Assembly: GCF_005405225.1 (NCBI RefSeq)
Contig: NZ_BJDQ01000011.1
Coordinates: 1-64,000 of the forward strand
Source: Enterococcus dongliensis
GTDB lineage: Bacteria; Bacillota; Bacilli; Lactobacillales; Enterococcaceae
Direction of reading: 5' to 3'
Length of the DNA stretch: 64,000 bases
The position numbers and the translations under genes are program-made. Position 1 is the first letter of the stretch. Each line of letters opens with the position of its first letter. This document shows, piece after piece, positions 8,838-17,321 of this stretch. The notes below the pieces were generated by a model. That model saw nothing but the letters and a program-made list of their open reading frames with translations, was not told the DNA's origin and made no database searches.

Positions 8838-9992
8838 ATGATTGATGCAGAAGTCAAAGAATTAGAAGAATTAGTAACTACGATGCGCCGTGAATTGCAC
8901 CAGATCCCTGAATTAGGCTTGCAAGAAAAACAGACGGCAGCATACATCCGGCAAAAGTTAAGTACTTTTGGAATCAACGAGACTTATGAAGTTCTTGGGA
9001 CTGGTACGATTGCGGTTCTACGAGGAACAAAACTTGGAAAGACACTAGCATTTCGTTCAGATATAGATGCGTTACCCGTGACAGAACAAACGGGATATAG
9101 TTTTGCTTCGAAAACACTAGGGAAAATGCATGCATGCGGTCATGACGGTCATATGGCAACATTATTAGGTTTTATTGCATACTTACATAAGCACCCTGAA
9201 AAAATTCAGGGGACACTTGTTTTTGTATTTCAGCCAGCTGAAGAAGGACCAGGCGGGGCAGAATTAATCATGAAAACAGGAATCTTACAAAAATTAGGTG
9301 TTGAGGAGATTGTAGGCTTGCATGTATTTCCTGATTTGCCAGCCGGGAAAATCGCTTGTCGTCCTGGAGCGATGATGGCGCGTAATGCGGAAGTGACGAT
9401 TACAATCAAAGGAGTCAGTACACATGGTGCGCAGCCGCAACTAGGCGAAGATGCAATCGTTGCTGCTGGGGGAGTGATCACTGGGCTAAATAGTATTTTA
9501 GCAAGAAATATTGGTCCATTAGACAATGTCGTGTTGACTTTCGGGACAATCCATGGCGGCGAAGCAATGAATATCGTTGCCAAAGAAGTTGTTTTGCACG
9601 GGACGATGCGCGCATTTGATGATGCAGTTTATGATGAAGTCGTTCGACGAATTGATCTATTGGCTAGCGAGATTGCAAAAGGTTATGGTTGTGAAGCAGA
9701 AGTAGTCTTTAATCATATGTATCGTGTAGTCAATAATGATCCAAAAATGGTGAGAACATTGGAAAAAGTTGCGGCTGATTACTATGAAGAAACCTTGCCC
9801 TATTTGATTGCGGAAGACTTTTCGATGTATCAGCAAGAGATTCCTGGGATGTTTTTCTTTCTTGGTATTCGTGATGAAGCAAAAGGGTATACGTATCCAT
9901 TGCATAGCAGCAAGATGAAATTTGATGAAGTGAACTTATTGTTGGGAATCCAGACATACGTAAACTTAATCGCTGGATTGAATGAAATTTAA
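8838..9992 (+). CDS. N-acetyldiaminopimelate deacetylase (M20 family)
   Basis: Metal-dependent amidohydrolase that removes the acetyl group from N-acetyl-L,L-diaminopimelate. M20 signatures: HACGHDGH and QPAEEGPGG for metal and catalysis, THGAQP in the lid/dimer domain, and HSSKMKFDE near the end. Its position before lysA and dapF, and opposite dapD, fixes the substrate better than the family alone. The start is uncertain. ATG 8766 overlaps the candidate -10 and is rejected; ATG 8838 gives 384 residues, near the family's usual 375-380, and ATG 8820 is also possible. The acetyl-DAP aminotransferase needed between dapD and this step is not in the window. Confidence 0.85.
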   Translation: MIDAEVKELEELVTTMRRELHQIPELGLQEKQTAAYIRQKLSTFGINETYEVLGTGTIAVLRGTKLGKTLAFRSDIDALPVTEQTGYSFASKTLGKMHACGHDGHMATLLGFIAYLHKHPEKIQGTLVFVFQPAEEGPGGAELIMKTGILQKLGVEEIVGLHVFPDLPAGKIACRPGAMMARNAEVTITIKGVSTHGAQPQLGEDAIVAAGGVITGLNSILARNIGPLDNVVLTFGTIHGGEAMNIVAKEVVLHGTMRAFDDAVYDEVVRRIDLLASEIAKGYGCEAEVVFNHMYRVVNNDPKMVRTLEKVAADYYEETLPYLIAEDFSMYQQEIPGMFFFLGIRDEAKGYTYPLHSSKMKFDEVNLLLGIQTYVNLIAGLNEI

Positions 9993-10007
9993 CTTAGGAG
10001 GCTTACA

Positions 10008-11306
10008 ATGGAATTTGAAACAAAAAATGGGCATTTGATGTGGGATGGCTGTGATACAGTCACGTTAGCTGAAAAATTTGGTACACCGTTATATGTCTTT
10101 TCACAAACAATGATCGAAGAAAAATGCCAAGAATTGAAACGAGATTTTGTCGATAAATATGAAAATGTTCGAGTTGCCTTTGCCAGTAAAGCTTTTTCAA
10201 CCTTGGCAATGTTAAAAATTATTCAAAAACAAGGATTTTCCCTTGATGTCGTTTCTGATGGCGAACTATATACGGCGATTAAAGCTGCGTTCCCAGGAGA
10301 GCATATTGAAATGAACGGCAATAATAAATCGCTTGAAGAACTAGAAATGGCTCTAGATTATGGTGTCGGTCGAATAATTGTCGACAGTTTACAAGAAGTT
10401 GATTTGATTGCAGGAATTGCCAAAGAGAAACATAAAGTAGTAGATATTTTATTTCGGATAACACCTGAAGTTAATGTTCAGACTCATTCTTTCATTTCAA
10501 CTGGTCAAAAAGATTCAAAATTTGGGATTCCAATTGATGAGTCGATTTTATTTCCTCAGATTCAACATGCAATTGAGAGACCAGAAGTAAACTTCTTAGG
10601 ATTTCATTTCCATGTAGGCAGTCAATTATTTGATAATCAATCCCATTTGGCAGCAGTGGAGATTGCCTTAGATTTAGTGAAGATGGTACGAGAACGTTTT
10701 GATTATACGATAAAGGAACTAAATTTTGGTGGCGGTTTTGGTGTGCGGTATACTGAAGCAGATCGGCCCAAACCGTTTAGTTATTTCACAGATCCAATGA
10801 TGGAAAAAGTTTTGGCTTTTTGTCAAAAAGAACATTTTCCGCAACCAGCAGTGGTCATCGAACCAGGGCGCAGCATTGTAGCAGAAGCAGGAATCAGCCT
10901 CCACAGAATTGGAGCAATCAAAGAACTTCCAGGTTTACGAAAATATGTTAGTATTGACGGCGGCATGACGGATAATATCCGTCCCGGACTTTACGAAGCA
11001 AAATATACCGGTGTTTTGGCTAATAAAGCGGAGTCTGCACCAGCTGAGAAAGTAACAGTCTCTGGTAAGGCTTGTGAGAGTACCGACATCTTAGTCAAAG
11101 ACATTGAATTACCAACAGTTGAAACTGGCGATCTCTTTGCCACGTTTTCAACGGGTGCATATGGGTATTCCATGGCGAGCAACTATAATAAGCTGGCAAT
11201 CCCTGCAGTTGTGCTGACAAAAGAGGGACAGGCAGAAATTATCGTAAAACGGCAAACGTTGGATCAAATCATCCAAAATGAAGTCGTTCCTGATTTTCTA
11301 AAATAG
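10008..11306 (+). CDS. lysA: Diaminopimelate decarboxylase
   Basis: PLP enzyme that converts meso-diaminopimelate to L-lysine, needed for protein and, in enterococci, for the stem-peptide lysine of peptidoglycan. The alanine-racemase-fold barrel carries the PLP lysine in FASKAFS (K61), HFHVGSQ, the GGGFG phosphate-binding loop, EPGRS, and ACEST with the C-terminal catalytic cysteine. It is 432 residues long, the normal size. TAGGAGG lies seven bases before the ATG. The gene follows the deacetylase by 15 bases and precedes dapF by 24, so the three form one operon. Confidence 0.96.
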   Translation: MEFETKNGHLMWDGCDTVTLAEKFGTPLYVFSQTMIEEKCQELKRDFVDKYENVRVAFASKAFSTLAMLKIIQKQGFSLDVVSDGELYTAIKAAFPGEHIEMNGNNKSLEELEMALDYGVGRIIVDSLQEVDLIAGIAKEKHKVVDILFRITPEVNVQTHSFISTGQKDSKFGIPIDESILFPQIQHAIERPEVNFLGFHFHVGSQLFDNQSHLAAVEIALDLVKMVRERFDYTIKELNFGGGFGVRYTEADRPKPFSYFTDPMMEKVLAFCQKEHFPQPAVVIEPGRSIVAEAGISLHRIGAIKELPGLRKYVSIDGGMTDNIRPGLYEAKYTGVLANKAESAPAEKVTVSGKACESTDILVKDIELPTVETGDLFATFSTGAYGYSMASNYNKLAIPAVVLTKEGQAEIIVKRQTLDQIIQNEVVPDFLK

Positions 11307-11330
11307 AAACAAATGAAATGAGGTTAGCAA

Positions 11331-12155
11331 ATGAGAGTACCATTTTATAAAATACAAGGTGCTGGAAATGATTTTATCTTGATAGACAATCGAGAATTGA
11401 ATTTTTCTAGTGAACAATTAACAAAATTTACTGCACGGGTCTGCTCGCGGCGTGTTTCAGTGGGTGCAGATACATTGATTGCTATTGAGACGGCTCGTGA
11501 TAACGGAGATTTTTATGCACGTTTTTTTAATGCAGATGGTTCTGAAGCAGAAATGTGTGGGAATGGTGCGCGTTGTGTCGCACGCTGGGCTTATGAAACA
11601 GGCATCACAAAAGATAAAATGGTCATTGAAACAATTGCCGGTAATGTACCGGCAGAACGGTTAGATAGTCGAACATATCGGGTACAATTAAATTCACCGA
11701 CTGTTTTTGAAGCAAATAAAACGATTCAAGTAGCAGGCAAAGAAGTGACAGTAGATTATGTTGAATTAGGGAATCCAGGAATCCCTCATCTAGTTGTTCA
11801 CATTCCAGATCTTGCGATGACCGAATTAGCATCGATTTTTGACTTTGCGAGAAAATTACGCAATCATCCTGCTTTTAAAAAAGGGACCAATGTAAACTTC
11901 TATGACATTTTATCTGATCAAACAGTCGTTGAACGTACGTATGAACGTGGGGTAGAAGACTTCACGTTAGCTTGTGGTACTGGGACCGGATCAACTGCAT
12001 ATGTATTGACCAAAAAAGGATTAGTCAAAAATGATCCTGTGGTGATTGAAGTATTAGGAGGACAACTTCAAGTAAATGTCATAAATGAAGAGCTTTACTT
12101 AATCGGTGATACGAATTTAATCATCCAGGGTACGATCTTAGATGAAGATTTATAA
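11331..12155 (+). CDS. dapF: Diaminopimelate epimerase
   Basis: Interconverts L,L- and meso-diaminopimelate by a two-cysteine proton-transfer mechanism without cofactor. Both catalytic cysteines are present: C76 in EMCGNGARC and C215 in LACGTGTG. The start motif GAGNDFILID is intact. It is 274 residues, the usual length. The last gene of the rightward operon; the enzyme logically precedes lysA, but the gene order is reversed. Confidence 0.96.
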   Translation: MRVPFYKIQGAGNDFILIDNRELNFSSEQLTKFTARVCSRRVSVGADTLIAIETARDNGDFYARFFNADGSEAEMCGNGARCVARWAYETGITKDKMVIETIAGNVPAERLDSRTYRVQLNSPTVFEANKTIQVAGKEVTVDYVELGNPGIPHLVVHIPDLAMTELASIFDFARKLRNHPAFKKGTNVNFYDILSDQTVVERTYERGVEDFTLACGTGTGSTAYVLTKKGLVKNDPVVIEVLGGQLQVNVINEELYLIGDTNLIIQGTILDEDL

Positions 12156-12198
12156 AACAGCTATTAATCAAGTGAAATCTGAGATTCTATTGTAATCA

Positions 12199-12235
12199 AA
12201 GAGTGTGACGCTTATGCGTCACCTCTTTTTTTGTA
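12199..12235 (+). terminator. Terminator of the lysA-dapF operon
   Basis: AAGAGTGTGACGC and GCGTCACCTCTT form a GC-rich stem around TTAT, followed by seven T. Confidence 0.9.
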
Positions 12236-12605
12236 TTCAGTGATTGATTTAAGCTTCAGTTTTTGATAGACAATGACCATTATAGCCGTTTGTTGATGGA
12301 TTTTTTTGCTCTATTCCTAGAAAAGTCGACAGATGAAGATTTTTAGCTATTTTTATTAATAAAAACGGTTATTTCAGTTATAAAAATTGGAAAAAGATGG
12401 TAAAATTATGAAAAGAATCAAAATAACACACGTAATAATGATGTATTCTTTTGTTTGTATCTTAGTTCATAAGAGGGTGAATCAATGGATTAGAAAGGAT
12501 GGAATAGAGGGAAAGGCCAGCTTTGACTTGAATCTAATAGAATTAAAAAATCTCAGTTAGGGTGCACCGAAAAAGAGAAAATTTTAGTAAATCTATACAT
12601 TTTTT
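12236..12605. other. Gene-poor leader region of the secreted amidase
   Basis: About 370 AT-rich bases. A possible promoter TTATAA-17-TAAAAT ends near 12406. A 50-codon frame (12408-12560) begins just after it but has only a poor ribosome site and no recognisable product, so I do not call it. If the promoter is real, the following gene has a leader of about 200 bases. Confidence 0.3.
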
Positions 12606-12616
12606 GGAGGAAATTA

Positions 12617-14074
12617 ATGGAAAAGAAACGTTTTAAGATGTACAAAAAGAAAAAAACATGGGTTGTAGCACCGATAGTATTTTTGGGTATATTAGGTGCC
12701 GCTGCGTTCTCAACAGATAAAAATACTGCATATGCAGCGGAAACTATGAATGATCAAACTGTGCAGGTGGTTGAACAAGCCTCAGCGGCAATAGAATCTT
12801 CTGAGAGCAGTATCCAAGTTGCAGGAGAAAATTCAAGTGTAAGTTCCGAAGCATCAGTGACACAAAGTAGTGATCAAGCAGTCACTGCATCAGGGCAAGA
12901 AACGGGTGAACCGCTAGTTACAGTCGATGCTGCTCAATCAGAATCAAGTGAACCATTAAATGAAGCGACAGTGGCAACTACTTCATCGGACGAGTCGACA
13001 GATGATACTACAAGTGAGCGAACTATCAAAGATACTACCAGTGAGAGCAACGACACTGCGGAACAAGAAACACTAGTTACGGAAACAACTACTGAATCCA
13101 ATGAGGATACAACAGTTAGTAAGGTACCGATGATAGCTAAGTCGCTTACTCAAAGTAAAACAAGCAGCACAGTTACAGTGAAAAAAGCAAAAGCATTCGC
13201 GGTAAAATCAAGTTTGGCTGTTAAGGCCGCACCTAAAGCAGCGCCTAAGCCAGTTAGTGTTCCTAAGATATCCATTTTTCGTGTATATAATCCCAATTCA
13301 GGGGAACACTTGCACACAATGAATTCGTATGAAAAAGATCATCTCGTGCGATTGGGTTGGCGCTATGAAGGGATAAGTATGGTTGTTTCTAATACTGGGA
13401 AACAATTGCTTAGAATTTATAATCCCAATTCAGGGGAACATCATTTTACCTTAAACAGCAATGAGATCACTATGTTAAAGCGTGCTGGATGGCGTTATGA
13501 AGGTGTCGCTTGGTTGACACCAACGAGTGGTGTAGCAATGTACCGCGTATTTAATCCAAATGCTAGAGGTGCCGGTTCACATCATTACACTATGAATGTA
13601 AGTGAACGAAACAAATTACTTAACGTAGGTTGGAGAAATGAAGGCGTTGCTTGGTATACATTAGGAACAAAAAGCAGACAAGAAGTGATGCTAGATTGGT
13701 TCTATGCACGCAAAGGAAAAGTTACTTATTCAATGGCGAATAGAAATGGTCCAAACTCTTACGACTGTTCAAGCGCTGTCTTTTATTCATTAATCGAAGC
13801 AGGATATTTATCACCAAATACTTGGATAGGAAATACAGATACTTTGTTCTCCTATGAAGGAAAATTGTTTAAAGCTATCTCTAGAAATGAAGTAAGACGA
13901 GGAGATGTCTTCGTTGCTGGTGAAAAAGGAAGTTCTGGGGGAGCCTTTGGACATACCGGTGTTGCTACAAGCGGCAATACAATCATTCACTGTAATTATA
14001 AGGATAATGGAATTTCAGAAACAGTGATTTTGAACCGAACAGGAGATCCTTGTTACTGGTTCAGATTTATCTAA
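12617..14074 (+). CDS. Secreted peptidoglycan amidase/endopeptidase with cell-surface repeats
   Basis: Exported protein of 485 residues. A signal peptide with a Lys-rich n-region and cleavage near AYA-AE (about residue 41) is followed by a Ser/Thr/Glu-rich linker (42-180). Three repeats of the FRVYNPNSGEHLHT...GWRYEG type (DUF5648-like) follow at about 218-350, then a C-terminal catalytic domain. That domain matches phage-lysin Amidase_5/NlpC-P60 enzymes such as Pal: ARKGKVTYSM, YDCSS with C384, GHTG histidine and IIHCNY. It probably cuts peptidoglycan stem peptides or amide bonds, for remodelling or against neighbours. GGAGG stands six bases before the ATG. No LPXTG is present, so retention would rest on the repeats. 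Confidence 0.88.
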   Translation: MEKKRFKMYKKKKTWVVAPIVFLGILGAAAFSTDKNTAYAAETMNDQTVQVVEQASAAIESSESSIQVAGENSSVSSEASVTQSSDQAVTASGQETGEPLVTVDAAQSESSEPLNEATVATTSSDESTDDTTSERTIKDTTSESNDTAEQETLVTETTTESNEDTTVSKVPMIAKSLTQSKTSSTVTVKKAKAFAVKSSLAVKAAPKAAPKPVSVPKISIFRVYNPNSGEHLHTMNSYEKDHLVRLGWRYEGISMVVSNTGKQLLRIYNPNSGEHHFTLNSNEITMLKRAGWRYEGVAWLTPTSGVAMYRVFNPNARGAGSHHYTMNVSERNKLLNVGWRNEGVAWYTLGTKSRQEVMLDWFYARKGKVTYSMANRNGPNSYDCSSAVFYSLIEAGYLSPNTWIGNTDTLFSYEGKLFKAISRNEVRRGDVFVAGEKGSSGGAFGHTGVATSGNTIIHCNYKDNGISETVILNRTGDPCYWFRFI

Positions 14075-14130
14075 ACAGATTCTTAAAAACGCACTGAGAT
14101 TACAGATACATCCTATTGGAGGCTAATGAA

Positions 14131-15267
14131 ATGAAAAGCAATCGATTAAAATTATTTATTGCAACATTATTAGTAGCCGGTGGAACATTCGTCCTTGCTG
14201 ATAAGGCAGAAGCTTCCACCTTATATCGTGCTTATAATCCCAATACTGGGGAGCATTTATATACTCAAAATCACAATGAAATTCCGGTTATTGTTTCTCA
14301 TGGCTGGAAAAATGAAGGAACTGCATGGGAAGCACCTAATAATGGCGCGCTTGTTTACAGAATGTTCAACCCTAATAATGGTGGGGATCATTTTTATACA
14401 TTAAATTCAAATGAACGAGATCATTTGAAAAAAGTCGGCTGGCGTTACGAAGGAATCTCTTGGCATTCCGGTGGTTCTATCCCAGTCTATCGCCTGTATA
14501 ATCCAAACGCAAAATCAGGTACCCATCATTACACGATACTGACTAATGAACGAGATCATTTGAAAAAAATTGGTTGGCGTTACGAAGGCGTTGCTTTTTA
14601 TGCCAATGGTCACTCTGCATCTTCTTCTAGTGTAAAGCCTAGACATGTAGATGTTAATGTGACCGGTGTTGGCGGGAAAGAACAAAGTATTCCAGGATCT
14701 TATCGTTTGCTGTATTCGAATAAACCTTTTGATCAGGCTCAGTTATCAAACGTTGCAACAGTTGATTTCTCAGCAGATGTTACCTTGACAGGAAATTCAA
14801 ATGATTATGAAACCCAATTTGTCATTGCTGGAAATGGAGAGGGTAGTGGACAAATAGGCGTAGAATTACACTATCAAGCAGGTTCAGATGCTAATTTCGC
14901 ACAAGGTTGGATTAACACAACAAATATCAATTTTCCAGCTGGAGCGGGAACGGCTGGCCAACAATATTATTCTGTAAATACAAATGCGCCAAGAGTAGCT
15001 AAAGGCCAACAAGTCCATCTTCAAGTGAAATATTTTGCTTCAGGTTATATGCAAACATTTGTGGGTGGAAAATTAGTCGGTCAATATAAAACAAAATTGG
15101 TTCCCGGAAGCAATGCGTATATCTTACATGATAGTACTAGAGGGACAGTGAAAATAAGAAACTTAAAAGTATTTAAAAACGGAACAGATGTTACTCGAGA
15201 AGGACAAGTTCCTTTTAAAGCTACGTCGTTTGATTTTTCAAATGGATCTATTTCTGGAGCGTACTAA
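14131..15267 (+). CDS. Secreted repeat protein with lectin-like C-terminal domain
   Basis: Exported protein of 378 residues without a catalytic motif I can name. The signal peptide ends near KAEAS. Three YRxYNPNxGEHLYT...GWxxEG repeats (about 30-165) closely match those of the preceding amidase. The C-terminal 200 residues look like a beta-sandwich, possibly LamG/concanavalin-type, with DFSADVTLTG and KIRNLKVFKNGTDVT. I chose ATG 14131 because TTGGAGG lies eight bases upstream; the frame's first TTG at 14116 is inside that ribosome site. Only about 56 bases follow the amidase gene, so the two probably form an operon and share a wall-binding repeat. Confidence 0.75.
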   Translation: MKSNRLKLFIATLLVAGGTFVLADKAEASTLYRAYNPNTGEHLYTQNHNEIPVIVSHGWKNEGTAWEAPNNGALVYRMFNPNNGGDHFYTLNSNERDHLKKVGWRYEGISWHSGGSIPVYRLYNPNAKSGTHHYTILTNERDHLKKIGWRYEGVAFYANGHSASSSSVKPRHVDVNVTGVGGKEQSIPGSYRLLYSNKPFDQAQLSNVATVDFSADVTLTGNSNDYETQFVIAGNGEGSGQIGVELHYQAGSDANFAQGWINTTNINFPAGAGTAGQQYYSVNTNAPRVAKGQQVHLQVKYFASGYMQTFVGGKLVGQYKTKLVPGSNAYILHDSTRGTVKIRNLKVFKNGTDVTREGQVPFKATSFDFSNGSISGAY

Positions 15268-15274
15268 ACTAGCT

Positions 15275-15320
15275 AAATAAATAAGAAGCAATTCCAACTG
15301 GAATTGCTTCTTATTTATTT
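15275..15320. terminator. Bidirectional terminator with 21-bp perfect stem
   Basis: A perfect 21-bp stem around AACT, AT-rich at the base and ending in TTATTTATTT. It separates the secreted-protein operon from the convergent GyrI-like gene. Confidence 0.9.
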
Positions 15321-15321
15321 T

Positions 15322-15798
15322 TTAATTGTTTAAAGGAATTCTCAATTCAACTTCAGCATCTTTGGGATTCCCGTTTAATAATGCTTCGACAACAAAGGTA
15401 TCTTCTTTATATAAGTCAGGATTTTCTGGTACAATCTCTCCGAAAAAAGTTCGAATCAATTGGTCGAAAAGTTGACGGCTAGGTCCGCCAGTTGCTTTTA
15501 AAACAATATATTCACCTGCGGGAAGGATGCGTTCTTCAGCTTTGGGATCATTTGTCGTAGTATTGGCACCAGCAAAGTATTCTAAGTAATCTTCTTTCGC
15601 TTCACTTAGAGCATAGCCAATCTTATCCGTACTTTCGGCCATCAAAGCAGGAAACTTTCCGCTCGTTGCTAATGAGAGAAAATGGTGGCTCTTTTTTTCT
15701 GAAACCTCGCTGATATTTTTTATTGTAGGCAGCGGCAAAACTGCAGCATAACCTGTAATCACTGTTTCGTTAAAAGTTTTAATTTCATAATTAGTCAT
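15322..15798 (-). CDS. GyrI-like small-molecule-binding protein
   Basis: Stand-alone 158-residue GyrI/AraC effector-binding-like domain with no DNA-binding part. Typical features are the start YEIKTFNETVITGYAA, a central YALSEAKEDYLEYFAGA strand pair and the LPAGEYIVLKATGGPS block before the C-terminal helix. Such proteins bind hydrophobic or cationic small molecules and may sequester or hydrolyse them. It is divergent from a WYL regulator across 90 bases holding a palindrome, which suggests that the regulator controls it. Confidence 0.7.
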   Translation of the reverse strand: MTNYEIKTFNETVITGYAAVLPLPTIKNISEVSEKKSHHFLSLATSGKFPALMAESTDKIGYALSEAKEDYLEYFAGANTTTNDPKAEERILPAGEYIVLKATGGPSRQLFDQLIRTFFGEIVPENPDLYKEDTFVVEALLNGNPKDAEVELRIPLNN

Positions 15799-15847
15799 TT
15801 TTTTTGCCTTCTTTCTGTTAGGATGGGTATACTATAACTGATTAAAC

Positions 15848-15865
15848 ATGACAACTAGCTGTCAT
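15848..15865. promoter_or_regulatory. Candidate operator between GyrI-like gene and WYL regulator
   Basis: Inverted repeat ATGACA-N6-TGTCAT. Read leftward, TTGTCA inside it sits 17 bases before TATACC and can serve as the -35 of the GyrI-like gene, so a protein bound here would block or modulate that promoter. The rightward start lies 25 bases further on. Confidence 0.55.
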
Positions 15866-15888
15866 ATATTATAAAAAAGAGGAAATCT

Positions 15889-16803
15889 ATGCGTATCGAA
15901 CGACTGATCAGCATGATCATGATTTTATTAAAACAGGAAATTGTTTCTACTCAGGAATTTGCGGAGCGTTTTGGTGTTTCCAAACGAACGATCCTGCGAG
16001 ATGTAGAGACATTGAGTCTAGCCAATATTCCAATCTATACTCAAAGAGGGCGTAACGGCGGGATTGGATTGTTGCCGAATTATAAAGTTTATAAAAAATT
16101 ATTGACTGCTCAAGATATTCAAAATTTATTGATTGCTCTAGCTGGAGTTCAGCAGTTGATTGAAAGCCCGGAAATTCAAGCAACTATTTTAAAAATTCAA
16201 GCGTTGCAAGACGAACAAATTTCTCAAGAGTCTTTATCCATTCAGCATATAGGATGGCTTGGTTCAGCGGAGTTAAAAAAATTAGCTGAAGAATTGAGTC
16301 AGGCAATCAAAAATCATCGATTGGTTACATTTGATTATTTTGATCGGAAAGGTCGGCTCAGCCAGCGGACAATCGAACCCTATCACTTGACTTACAAAGG
16401 AGAGCGGTGGTATCTGCAGGCGTTTAGTTTAGAGCGTCAAGATTGGCGGATTTTTCGGCTTTCACGTATGACCCATTATGAAATCAGGGATCAGATATTT
16501 ATCCCACGAGCCTTTCAACCACGAACCTTGACTCTTGATGCAACGATTCATCCAGTTTTTGCTACGCTTACATTAAAAGCAGATCAACAGATTCGGGATG
16601 TGCTAGTCGAACGCTTTGGCAAGAAATCACTAACACCAATTGATCAAGAGAGATTTTTGATAGATGTCCGACTACCGCAAAATGAAGATTCTTTTCGTTT
16701 TTTACTTTCTCTAGGAAGACACGCACAAATTGTTCAAAGTGACAGCTCCTTTTTTGATGCTTTTAAAAAGTACCTTCAAACTGTTGGTGCGATGTATACG
16801 TAA
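15889..16803 (+). CDS. WYL-domain transcriptional regulator (YafY family)
   Basis: DNA-binding regulator of 304 residues. The N-terminal winged helix (about 1-60) contains STQEFAERFGVSKRTILRDVETL. A WYL domain follows at about 140-210, with the variant WYLQAF and the basic strand RIFRLSRM, and a C-terminal WCX-like extension ends the protein. WYL domains sense nucleic acid or nucleotide-like ligands in many relatives; the ligand here is unknown. AGAGG precedes the ATG. It shares a 90-base divergent promoter region with the GyrI-like gene, its most likely target. Confidence 0.88.
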   Translation: MRIERLISMIMILLKQEIVSTQEFAERFGVSKRTILRDVETLSLANIPIYTQRGRNGGIGLLPNYKVYKKLLTAQDIQNLLIALAGVQQLIESPEIQATILKIQALQDEQISQESLSIQHIGWLGSAELKKLAEELSQAIKNHRLVTFDYFDRKGRLSQRTIEPYHLTYKGERWYLQAFSLERQDWRIFRLSRMTHYEIRDQIFIPRAFQPRTLTLDATIHPVFATLTLKADQQIRDVLVERFGKKSLTPIDQERFLIDVRLPQNEDSFRFLLSLGRHAQIVQSDSSFFDAFKKYLQTVGAMYT

Positions 16804-16878
16804 AAAATCAAAATATTCATTGCAAGCTCTTCTAAAGAGGGAGGGCAGTATTTTAGAATAGAAATGGGAATATGTAAA

Positions 16879-16923
16879 AAGCGTCTACAGATAATTTTTC
16901 AATATCTGTAGACGCTTCTGTTT
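16879..16923. terminator. Terminator after WYL regulator
   Basis: AAGCGTCTACAGATA and TATCTGTAGACGCTT form a 15-bp stem with a 9-base loop, followed by CTGTTTTATTT. Confidence 0.85.
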
Positions 16924-17017
16924 TATTTGTGAGCACAAGTTCCTGTTTCGTGTCACTGAACATTTTTATAGCAGTTGTTTTCTAATGTAGTTTCATGGGG
17001 AAGGGTACTACATCAAA

Positions 17018-17245
17018 CTATGCTTCTTTTACTTTTGTTGATTGAACGCCATAACCTAATTTTTCAACAACAGCAGATAATTGTTCTGGACTAACTTCTT
17101 CTGGATTGAAATTTGCCTTAATCTTGCTGGCGTTAAATAAAACTTTTGTATCACTGACACCAGGTTGTTGAGAAACAGCATGCTCAATTTTTTGCATACA
17201 GCTTGGACAAGATAGCGTATCTAATTGCATAATAATCTTTTTCAT
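17018..17245 (-). CDS. copZ: CopZ-like heavy-metal-associated domain protein
   Basis: Small cytosolic metallochaperone, 75 residues, with one heavy-metal-associated domain. The metal-binding CPSC sits near residues 13-16 in place of the more usual CxxC of GMTCxxC; the fold pattern continues to LGYGVQ. I chose ATG 17245, with AAGGAAG at good distance, over the longer frame. It lies downstream of the metal ATPase but has its own promoter with an exact FNR-type box (17301-17314), so it can be made independently. Copper is the usual cargo of this family; the copper assignment is inference, and no CopY-type box is seen. Confidence 0.8.
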   Translation of the reverse strand: MKKIIMQLDTLSCPSCMQKIEHAVSQQPGVSDTKVLFNASKIKANFNPEEVSPEQLSAVVEKLGYGVQSTKVKEA

Positions 17246-17272
17246 AATGATTCTTCCTTTCTTCTTTTGTCT

Positions 17273-17314
17273 ATTATAAGGCGTAACTCGTGGGAAAAAA
17301 TTGATTTTTATCAA
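17273..17314 (-). promoter_or_regulatory. FNR-type box and promoter of the CopZ-like gene
   Basis: Exact palindrome TTGAT-N4-ATCAA at 17301-17314. Read leftward it is followed by six T and, after 22 bases in total, TATAAT (17273-17278). The box centre is about 41.5 bases from the expected start near 17266, the class II activator position for FNR-family proteins. The normal -35 is not recognisable, fitting activator dependence. Confidence 0.75.
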
Positions 17315-17321
17315 GTTTTCT

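Noticed and set aside
12408-12560. 50-codon frame upstream of the secreted amidase
   Set aside because: Weak ribosome site, no recognisable pattern and possible overlap with the leader; not enough support for a gene.
16985-17013. ATGTAGT/ACTACAT inverted repeat after the CopZ-like gene
   Set aside because: Seven-bp arms with a long loop and no T-run; too weak to call a terminator or operator.
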